This document shows, piece by piece, positions 58,160 through 64,000 of a DNA stretch of 64,000 bases (the first letter of the stretch is position 1; each line of letters opens with the position of its first letter). The DNA lies in the NCBI RefSeq assembly GCF_015694725.1, contig NZ_JADQDQ010000001.1, positions 186,001 to 250,000 on the forward strand, read 5' to 3'. The DNA is from Hymenobacter jeongseonensis (GTDB lineage Bacteria; Bacteroidota; Bacteroidia; Cytophagales; Hymenobacteraceae). The notes under the pieces were generated by a model, which saw nothing but the letters and a program-made list of their open reading frames with translations, was not told the DNA's origin and made no database searches. A program made the translations under genes and the position numbers.

Positions 58160-58897
58160 ATGATTCTTCGCGCCGACCACCTCGTTAAAAAGTACAAAGC
58201 CCGCACCGTTGTCAACGACATGTCGGTAACCGTGGAGCAGGGCGAAATCGTGGGCTTGCTCGGGCCCAACGGCGCCGGCAAAACCACCTGCTTCTACATG
58301 ATGGTGGGCATGGTGAAGCCCAACGCCGGTCGCATTTTTCTCGATGACACCGAAATTACGACCATGCCCATCTACCAGCGGGCGCGGCTGGGCGTGGGCT
58401 ATTTGGCGCAGGAAGCCAGCGTGTTCCGCGACTTGAGCGTGGAGGAAAACATCATGGCGGTGCTCGAAATGACGAGCATGAAAAAAGATGCTCGCCGCGA
58501 CAAAGTGGAGGAGATGCTGGAAGAGTTCAGCCTGACGCACGTGCGCAAAAACCTGGGCAAGGTGCTGAGCGGCGGCGAGCGGCGGCGCACCGAAATTGCC
58601 CGCGCCCTGGCCGTTGACCCCAAGTTTGTGCTGCTGGACGAGCCATTTGCCGGTGTCGACCCCATTGCCACCGAAGAAATCCAGGGCATCGTTTCCAAGC
58701 TCAAAGACCGCAACATTGGCGTGCTTATTACCGACCACGACGTCAATTCCACCCTCAGCATCGTGGACCGCGCCTACCTGCTGTTTGAAGGCAAGCTGCT
58801 CAAGGCCGGCACCGCCGAGGAGTTGGCCAGCGACGAAACCGTACGCCGCGTGTACCTGGGCAAAAATTTCGAGCTCAAGCGCACCGTGCCGCGATAG
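58160..58897 (+). CDS. lptB: LPS export ABC transporter ATPase LptB
   Basis: 245 residues from ATG 58160. It drives LPS extraction from the inner membrane together with LptF and LptG. Walker A GPNGAGKT is at residues 35-42, the signature LSGGERRRTEIARAL is at about 141-155, and Walker B is FVLLDEPFAGVDP. The LptB-specific helix YQRARLGVGYLAQEASVFRD is present. A TACCTTTA box at 58147 lies 13 nt upstream. It is followed by a GH3-family gene in the same direction, an order seen in Bacteroidota. The LptC-like lipoprotein is encoded at about 20 kb. Confidence 0.94.
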   Translation: MILRADHLVKKYKARTVVNDMSVTVEQGEIVGLLGPNGAGKTTCFYMMVGMVKPNAGRIFLDDTEITTMPIYQRARLGVGYLAQEASVFRDLSVEENIMAVLEMTSMKKDARRDKVEEMLEEFSLTHVRKNLGKVLSGGERRRTEIARALAVDPKFVLLDEPFAGVDPIATEEIQGIVSKLKDRNIGVLITDHDVNSTLSIVDRAYLLFEGKLLKAGTAEELASDETVRRVYLGKNFELKRTVPR

Positions 58898-59018
58898 CGG
58901 GAAGAAGCAAAATGGAAGCGGGCCAGCCTAACCGTATTCAGTGCCCGTTTCAACTCATTCGGCCGGGTGATTTTTACGGCTGTCCTTTTCGTTTTTAATT
59001 CCCGATTTCCGTCCGTTG

Positions 59019-60569
59019 ATGCTTGACCAGCTCCTTGCCACCGCCGTTCAATGGGGCAGCATGCCCCGGCTGGCCCGCCTGCGCCAGCAGCCGCTTGAAG
59101 TGCAGGCCAAACTGCTGGGCCAGCTGCTGGGGCGGGCGCAAGGCACCGAATGGGGCCAGCGCTACGGATTCAAAGAGCGCCTGACGCCGGCCGAATTTGC
59201 CCGGCGCGTGCCCGTCAGCACCTACGAGCAGCTGTATCCGGAAATAGAAAAAGTGCTGCGCGGCCAGCCCGATGTGCTCTGGCCGGGCCGGCCGCAGTGG
59301 TTTGCCAAATCGAGCGGCACCACCAACGACCGTAGCAAGTACATCCCCGTCACGGCCGAAGCCCTGCAGCACTGCCACTACCGCGCCGGGCGCGATATGC
59401 TGGCCCTGGCCACGCACTTTTACCCGCAGGAGCGGCTCGTGACCGGCAAAACCCTGTCCTTGGGCGGTGCCCATTCGGCCAATCCGTTTCGGCCTCAGGA
59501 GCCCGCTTCCCGCACCGGCGACGTGTCGGCCGTTATCATGCAGCAGCTGCCGTGGTGGGCCGAGCAAATGCGTACCCCGCCGCTGGCGCTGGCTTTACTG
59601 GAGGAATGGGAAGAAAAGATTGAGCGCATTGCCGCCCACGTGCTCACCCAGGACGTGCGCGTGCTGGCCGGCGTGCCCACCTGGATGGTTGTGCTGCTAC
59701 GCCGCGTGGTGGCACTGGCCGGGGCGCCCGACATCACCCATGTGTGGCCGCACCTGCGGCTGTTTCTGCACGGCGCGGTGGCGTTTGGGCCCTACCGCGA
59801 GTTGTTTCGCCAGCTCATTCCCGATGCGCGCATGCGCTACCTCGAGATTTACAGCGCTTCCGAAGGCTACTTTGCCCTGCAGGACCAGCCCGACAGCGAA
59901 GACCTGTTGCTACTGCTCGACCACGGCATTTATTACGAATTCCTACCCGCTGACCAGTGGGCCAGCCCCGCCCCGCAGCCCGTGCCGCTGGCCGCCGTGG
60001 AGCTGCACCGGCCCTACGCCCTGGTCATCAGCACCAACGCCGGCCTGTGGCGCTACCTCGTGGGCGATACCGTGCGCTTTACGTCCCTCGCACCGTACCG
60101 TGTGCGCATCACCGGGCGCACTAAGCACTTTCTCAATGCCTTTGGCGAGGAAGTGGTTATCGAGAACGCCGAAGCGGCCGTCGTTGCGGCCAGCCAAGCC
60201 ATTGGCTTGACCGTGCGCGATTTCACGGCGGCCCCCATCTGGTTTGCGGCAGACAGTTCGTCGCGAGGCGGGCACGAGTGGGTCATCGAATTCGCCACCG
60301 AAGCCGCCTGCCCCAATCTGACCACGTTCGGGGCCGTGCTCGACGCCACGCTGTGCGCCGTGAATTCTGACTACGCCGCCAAGCGGCACCGCAACCTGGT
60401 CCTGGCCCCGCCCCGACTGCACGCCGTGCCGGCGGGCACGTTCGAGTCGTGGCTGGCCGGCAAAGGGAAGCTGGGTGGCCAGCACAAAGTGCCGCGTCTA
60501 CTCAATTCGCGCGAGGTACTGGAAGCGGTGCTGGCCACTGCCGAAAGGAGAAGGAATAACGAATCTTAA
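59019..60569 (+). CDS. GH3 family acyl-acid amido synthetase-like protein
   Basis: 516 residues from ATG 59019 (the TTG three bases earlier is equivalent). GH3 enzymes in plants conjugate hormones to amino acids by adenylation. Visible conserved features: QWFAKSSGTTNDRSKYIPVT (ATP phosphate loop), YLEIYSASEGYFALQDQP (with the adenylating region), and ALVISTNAGLWRYLVGDTVRF near the C-terminal subdomain. The bacterial function is unknown, since bacteria lack auxin signalling. Adjacency to lptB suggests an envelope lipid role, but that is inference. Confidence 0.87.
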   Translation: MLDQLLATAVQWGSMPRLARLRQQPLEVQAKLLGQLLGRAQGTEWGQRYGFKERLTPAEFARRVPVSTYEQLYPEIEKVLRGQPDVLWPGRPQWFAKSSGTTNDRSKYIPVTAEALQHCHYRAGRDMLALATHFYPQERLVTGKTLSLGGAHSANPFRPQEPASRTGDVSAVIMQQLPWWAEQMRTPPLALALLEEWEEKIERIAAHVLTQDVRVLAGVPTWMVVLLRRVVALAGAPDITHVWPHLRLFLHGAVAFGPYRELFRQLIPDARMRYLEIYSASEGYFALQDQPDSEDLLLLLDHGIYYEFLPADQWASPAPQPVPLAAVELHRPYALVISTNAGLWRYLVGDTVRFTSLAPYRVRITGRTKHFLNAFGEEVVIENAEAAVVAASQAIGLTVRDFTAAPIWFAADSSSRGGHEWVIEFATEAACPNLTTFGAVLDATLCAVNSDYAAKRHRNLVLAPPRLHAVPAGTFESWLAGKGKLGGQHKVPRLLNSREVLEAVLATAERRRNNES

Positions 60570-60703
60570 CCGTCTCCTCTCAAGCGTGCTACTGTACCAA
60601 TTGGATGAAACCGGTAGCCAATTCCGAAATATAGCGGCCTAGTGAAAAAGGAACGTCTTTATTTAGAGAATAGTTAGTAATATTACGCTAACATTCCCGC
60701 CCT

Positions 60704-60940
60704 ATGTCTTACAGCTCTGTTGCTTCAGAGGCCAAAAAATCGGCCTATCAGCGTCCGTATAAGTCTCGCCGTCAGCGCCGTGAGGCCGACCGACGTAAGC
60801 ACGACGAGGTCAAAGACCACAAGTTTTTAATTCGCGTGGCCATTGCCATCGGCCTTGTCATTGCCGTAGCGGTAACGTTTGTGATTACCGGGCTATCCGA
60901 AACGAGCAGTGAATCAGCTTATAACAGCGCCAATAGGTAG
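60704..60940 (+). CDS. Small single-pass membrane protein with basic N-terminus
   Basis: 78 residues. The N-terminus is strongly basic and helical (AYQRPYKSRRQRREADRRKH), followed by a charged linker and one transmembrane segment (VAIAIGLVIAVAVTFVITG, about residues 45-63). The C-terminus is short and polar. This is a type II-like small membrane protein. No known domain. The base composition is lower in GC than adjacent genes. It is convergent with the gene at 60959-61741. Confidence 0.6.
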   Translation: MSYSSVASEAKKSAYQRPYKSRRQRREADRRKHDEVKDHKFLIRVAIAIGLVIAVAVTFVITGLSETSSESAYNSANR

Positions 60941-60958
60941 CCTTCGCTCTTAGCCCGG

Positions 60959-61741
60959 TTACTCGTCCAATACGCCACCGAGTAGGCCGCCGAGGACGCC
61001 GCCACTTTCTTTTTGGGCATTGCCGCCGCCCGGGGCCAGGGCCCGGATGAGCTTTTTGACGGGCATGGACTGTATCCACACGCGGCCCGTGCCCCGGAGG
61101 GTGGCCAAGAGCAAGCCTTCGCCGCCGAAAATCATGGATTTCAAGCCGCCGGCGCGGGCCACGCTGAAATCAATGCCGGGCTCGAACGCCACCACGCAGC
61201 CGGTGTCGACACGCAGCAACTCGTTGTTCAGTTTCTTCTCGATGATGGTGCCGCCGGCGTGCACAAAGGCCTTGCCATCGCCGGTGAGCTTTTGCAGGAT
61301 GAAGCCCTCGCCACCGAAGAGGCCCGCCCCAAATTTCTGGTTGAAGTGCAGGCTGATTTTGGTGCCCCGCGCCGCTGCCAAAAAGCCGTCTTTTTGCACA
61401 ATAAGCCCGTTGGGCATGTCGCGGAGGTCGATGGGAATGATGGTGCCGGGGTAGGGGGCCGAAAACGCCACCCGGCTTTTGCCGTAGCCGCCGCGGTGCG
61501 TGAAGTGGGTTATGAAGAGCGACTCGCCGGTAATCAGTCGCGTGCCGGCCGAGAACAGCTTGCCCATCAGGCCTTGGTCGGGCTCGGAGCCGTCGCCCAT
61601 CTTGGTTTCGAACGCAATGCCTTCCTCCATGTACACCATGGCGCCGGCCTCGGCAATGACGGTTTCGTTGGGGTCGAGTTCAATTTCCAGTACTTGAATA
61701 TCGGACCCCAGAATACGGTAGTCAACGTCGTGGGAAAGCAT
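60959..61741 (-). CDS. TIGR00266/AIM24 family protein
   Basis: 260 residues. The sequence alternates beta strands and Gly-rich turns: [60 protein letters not shown] and [20 protein letters not shown]. These match the TIGR00266 (AIM24-like) beta-sandwich family. The C-terminal tail is Gly/Leu-rich ([14 protein letters not shown]), similar to membrane-interacting tails in this family. Homologues are widespread, but the function is undefined. ATG 61741 is the only supported start. It is divergent from the gene at 61912. Confidence 0.88.
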   Translation of the reverse strand: MLSHDVDYRILGSDIQVLEIELDPNETVIAEAGAMVYMEEGIAFETKMGDGSEPDQGLMGKLFSAGTRLITGESLFITHFTHRGGYGKSRVAFSAPYPGTIIPIDLRDMPNGLIVQKDGFLAAARGTKISLHFNQKFGAGLFGGEGFILQKLTGDGKAFVHAGGTIIEKKLNNELLRVDTGCVVAFEPGIDFSVARAGGLKSMIFGGEGLLLATLRGTGRVWIQSMPVKKLIRALAPGGGNAQKESGGVLGGLLGGVLDE

Positions 61742-61911
61742 AGCGGAATGGGAAAGGTGATTGGTGCCGCCAAAGGTAAAAAAGTTGCCGTATTCCGCGA
61801 GGTGTTCGCTATATACCGAAAACTACCTGTTCTGTACAATATTTTGACGGAGTTGCGTTGCGTGGATAGTTTTCAACTAAATTTATAGTTGTACTAACAC
61901 GAGTTGCTGCT

Positions 61912-62529
61912 ATGCCCTACCGAACCCTGATTCTGTTGAGTTTTTGCATTGCGGACCTGCTGTGTGGAGCCTGCGTCGGTCCCCGCTCAGCCGCCACTCA
62001 CCGCAGACCCTTGGGCTTCTGGCAGCCCAACCGCACCGACCGCCACGGCTTGGCCAAGGGGCGTTGGCGCACGTATTACGACGACGCCAAAAAGGAGCCG
62101 TTCACGACCGGCCGGTACCGGCACGGCCGGCCGGTGGGCAGCTTCAACTACTATTCGCCCACGGGAGTTCTGGACCACACCGAACGCTACGGCGCGGACG
62201 GCGTTTGCGAAGTGACTTATTGGTATCCCAACGGAAAAACGGCCCGCCAAGGCCATGCGCAATGGGTGACGGGCAGCGGCAAAACTCCCCGTTTCTACTG
62301 GTTTGGGCCGTGGACTAGCTACGCCGAGGACGGCCAAAAAACAGCCATTCAAACCTACACCGATGGCACCCTCACCCGGGCCGAAACCTACGAAAACGGC
62401 CAACTCGCCGAAGTAGAAACCTACGTGGGCAACAGCCGCACCCGCACCGAAACCTACCGGGCGGGCCAGTTGTTCAAGGTGGAAACCTTCGAAAATGGCC
62501 GGCGCACAAGCATTACCAACACACTGTAG
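61912..62529 (+). CDS. YwqK-like MORN-repeat lipoprotein
   Basis: 205 residues. A hydrophobic leader with the Cys in LLCGACVG is consistent with a lipoprotein. The mature sequence has repeated MORN-like turns: TTGRYRHGRPVGSFNYYSPT, NGKTARQGHAQWV, NGQLAEVETYVGN and AGQLFKVETFENG. Proteins of this type are annotated as YwqK-family antitoxins, although the family is heterogeneous and the name is not proof of toxin neutralisation. No toxin gene is adjacent, and a structural surface role is equally likely. Confidence 0.72.
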   Translation: MPYRTLILLSFCIADLLCGACVGPRSAATHRRPLGFWQPNRTDRHGLAKGRWRTYYDDAKKEPFTTGRYRHGRPVGSFNYYSPTGVLDHTERYGADGVCEVTYWYPNGKTARQGHAQWVTGSGKTPRFYWFGPWTSYAEDGQKTAIQTYTDGTLTRAETYENGQLAEVETYVGNSRTRTETYRAGQLFKVETFENGRRTSITNTL

Positions 62530-62540
62530 CGCGCCGCGGC

Positions 62541-62936
62541 TTATTCGGCGGGGGGCAGGTCGGCACGGGTTTCGGCAGCGGCCGCGTCGGGGTCGAGCGG
62601 GGCTTTTTTGCGTTTGGCCTCGCGGCTGGTGCGCTTCATAAAGTCCTCGTCGGTTTCTTCGGGCTCGGGCGAGTGCTCGGCGTCGGCAATGGGAAATGCC
62701 TCGTCCTCGGTTTCGTCGGGGCCCGGCTTTTCGCCAAACTGGCCGGCGCGGTCCACTAGCTTTTTATCGCGCACGTGGCGCCCCAGAAACTGGTTGATTT
62801 CTTCGATGCTGTAGTTGGAAGTGATTTCCCCCAAGGGGTTTACGCCGATTTCAAAGCCCTCCAGTTCTTTGTGCACGCGCGCTTTCTTGTCCGGGTCTTG
62901 GGCTTTTGACTTGGGCTTGACGGGTTTCTTGGCCAT
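62541..62936 (-). CDS. Conserved hypothetical acidic protein
   Basis: 131 residues. The N-terminus is basic (KKPVKPKSKAQDPDKKARVH), the centre has a short conserved-looking block (FEIGVNPLGEITSNYSIEEI, NQFLGRHVRDKKLVDRAGQF), and the C-terminus is rich in Glu, Asp and Pro. There is no signal peptide or membrane helix, so it is probably cytoplasmic, possibly nucleic-acid- or RNA-polymerase-associated given the charge pattern. I do not recognise the family. It is separated from gltX by a terminator. Confidence 0.65.
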   Translation of the reverse strand: MAKKPVKPKSKAQDPDKKARVHKELEGFEIGVNPLGEITSNYSIEEINQFLGRHVRDKKLVDRAGQFGEKPGPDETEDEAFPIADAEHSPEPEETDEDFMKRTSREAKRKKAPLDPDAAAAETRADLPPAE

Positions 62937-63021
62937 AATGGAATCGGTTAATTCGGGGAGCAGTTCGAGGCTTTACGCGAATTAGGGCCGAGAGGTGGTG
63001 TTGGAGCAGGCCCCAGGCAAG

Positions 63022-63052
63022 AAAAAAGGCTGACTATTGGCCAGCCTTTTTT
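63022..63052 (-). terminator. Terminator after gltX (minus strand)
   Basis: AAAAAAGGCTG (63022-63032) pairs with CAGCCTTTTTT (63042-63052). Read on the minus strand it terminates gltX. Confidence 0.9.
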
Positions 63053-63079
63053 CACCATAATCTACGGATTGGCCTCGCG

Positions 63080-64000
63080 TTAGCCCAGCGCAGTCACCGC
63101 CGTTCGCAGGCGAGTGGCCACCTCTTCCGTGCCCAGAATTACCAAGGTTTCAAACAAATCCGGCCCCGCGCCGGCGCCGGTCACGGCTACGCGCAAAGCC
63201 TGCAGCACCTGGCCGGTTTTCAGGCCCTGCGCTTCCATGGTTTGGGTGAAAAGGCCCTTCAAGCCTTCGGCCGTGGGCTCGGCGGCGCTGGGCAGCGCGT
63301 CGGCGTAGGCCACCAGCGCGGCTGCTACCTGCGGGTTCCACTTCTTGCTGATAACCTGCTCGTCGTAGCTGTCCGGCGCCTGGAAAAAGTACTTCGCCTC
63401 CTGCCAGAAGTCCTTGGGGAAACTCACCCGCTCCTTCATCACGCCCACAATTTGCTCGGCCTTTTCCTGCGAACAGGCAATGCCGTGCTCGGTTAGCGCG
63501 GCAAGTAGGTAGGGCGCCAGCTCGGCGTTGGATTTGGCGCGGAGGTAGTGCTCGTTGTACCACTTCACCTTGTTCTGGTCGAAGCGGGCCGGGGATTTGC
63601 TCACCCGCTCGATGCTGAAGGCGGCAATCAGCTCGTCCATCGAGAAGATTTCCTGCTGCGAGCCGGGATTCCAGCCCAGGAAGGCCAGGAAGTTGATGAA
63701 AGCTTCGGGCAGGTAGCCGTCTTCGCGGTAGCCGCGGCTCACGGTTGGTTCGCCGGTTTCGCCGTCGAGGCCGTGCCACTCCAGCGGGAACACCGGGAAG
63801 CCGAGCTTGTCGCCGTCGCGCTTGCTGAGCTTGCCGGTGCCGTCGGGCTTGAGCAGCAGGGGCAAGTGGGCAAACTGGGGCATGGTGCTTTCCCAGCCCA
63901 GGTAGCGGTAGAGCAGCACGTGCAGCGGCGCTGAGGGCAACCATTCCTCGCCCCGAATCACGTGCGAGATTTCCATCAGATGGTCGTCCACGATATTGGC
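63080..64000 (-). CDS. gltX: Glutamate--tRNA ligase, C-terminal part (runs off the right edge)
   Basis: 306 residues are visible and the frame continues past 64000, so the N-terminal catalytic half with the HIGH motif is missing. The visible start reads ANIVDDHLMEISHVIRGEEW, then APLHVLLYRYLGW and TGKLSKRDGDKLGF, the class I KMSKS-like loop (LSKRDG). The rest is the anticodon-binding region (AFINFLAFLGWNPGSQQEIF; DELIAAFSIERVSKSPARFD). The enzyme charges tRNA-Glu. The apparent GTG start at 63991 is internal and should not be taken as the gene start. Confidence 0.95.
   Translation of the reverse strand, partial: ANIVDDHLMEISHVIRGEEWLPSAPLHVLLYRYLGWESTMPQFAHLPLLLKPDGTGKLSKRDGDKLGFPVFPLEWHGLDGETGEPTVSRGYREDGYLPEAFINFLAFLGWNPGSQQEIFSMDELIAAFSIERVSKSPARFDQNKVKWYNEHYLRAKSNAELAPYLLAALTEHGIACSQEKAEQIVGVMKERVSFPKDFWQEAKYFFQAPDSYDEQVISKKWNPQVAAALVAYADALPSAAEPTAEGLKGLFTQTMEAQGLKTGQVLQALRVAVTGAGAGPDLFETLVILGTEEVATRLRTAVTALG

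Noticed and set aside
61912..62529. Toxin-antitoxin system based on the YwqK-like name
   Set aside because: The gene has a lipobox and MORN-like repeats and no adjacent toxin gene, so the annotation name alone is not evidence.
63989..63991. Internal GTG as the gltX start
   Set aside because: The frame continues to the window edge with conserved residues and the HIGH-motif half of the enzyme is missing; the gene is cut by the window.
1..64000. CRISPR arrays, transposases, prophage or integrase genes
   Set aside because: No direct repeats with regular spacers and no transposase or integrase motifs were seen; mobile-like content is limited to the palindromic repeats and the GIY-YIG remnant.

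Overview
The window looks like a chromosomal segment of a Bacteroidota bacterium, most likely a Hymenobacter-like member of the Cytophagales. The reasons are the high GC content, starts without Shine-Dalgarno boxes, occasional TAnnTTTG-type -7 boxes, a YpdA-type bacillithiol-linked reductase, a CarboxypepD_reg-type TonB receptor, the coaX / beta-barrel / LptC-like / PpiD gene order, and many long palindromic intergenic repeats. The genus is inference. No rRNA, tRNA, CRISPR array, transposase or prophage was recognised. Most of the window is ordinary core genome.

Layout. 1-3.1 kb: the end of a membrane protein, a small membrane ORF and a nonsense-interrupted GIY-YIG gene bracketed by inverted repeats, then a fused peptide-type ABC ATPase. 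3.2-9.7 kb: RNase R, polyprenyl synthase, rhomboid protease and envelope proteins. 9.7-12.2 kb: an AT-rich HTH gene with reiterated TGTTACA-like sites, an exact ParB-binding parS sequence, a highly structured non-coding stretch, then dciA and recF. This is the least ordinary part and suggests a replication or segregation locus. 12.3-17.7 kb: pdhA with an unusual Ala/Lys-rich N-terminus, a YfgM-like TPR protein, ribH, a DksA-like protein, and a pseudouridine synthase with a very long Gly/Arg-rich N-terminus. 17.9-25.3 kb: coaX and an envelope-biogenesis run (beta-barrel, LptC-like, PpiD, TPR). 25.3-31.6 kb: recJ, acyl-CoA dehydrogenase, AraC regulator. 31.9-43.6 kb: mixed envelope and housekeeping genes (NlpC/P60, penicillin-acylase family, RlpA, DUF72, SGNH hydrolase, GNAT, MFS). 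43.9-45.5 kb: three unrecognised genes. 45.9-49.1 kb: a TonB receptor with a His-rich secreted protein. 49.3-58.0 kb: HtpG, a methyltransferase, YpdA, two paralogous lipocalin-like lipoproteins, a GDSL lipoprotein and a FadL porin. 58.2-64.0 kb: lptB, a GH3-family protein, small proteins, and gltX running off the right edge.

How the genes fit together. The dominant theme is the cell envelope: lipopolysaccharide export (LptB, LptC-like), periplasmic folding (PpiD), peptidoglycan turnover (NlpC/P60, RlpA), outer-membrane uptake (TonB receptor, FadL) and lipid hydrolysis or oxidation (GDPD, SGNH/GDSL enzymes, acyl-CoA dehydrogenase). A second theme is genome maintenance near the parS site (DciA, RecF, and RecJ further away). 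Scattered between genes are at least four families of paired, arm-inverted repeats, several of which probably also act as transcription terminators.
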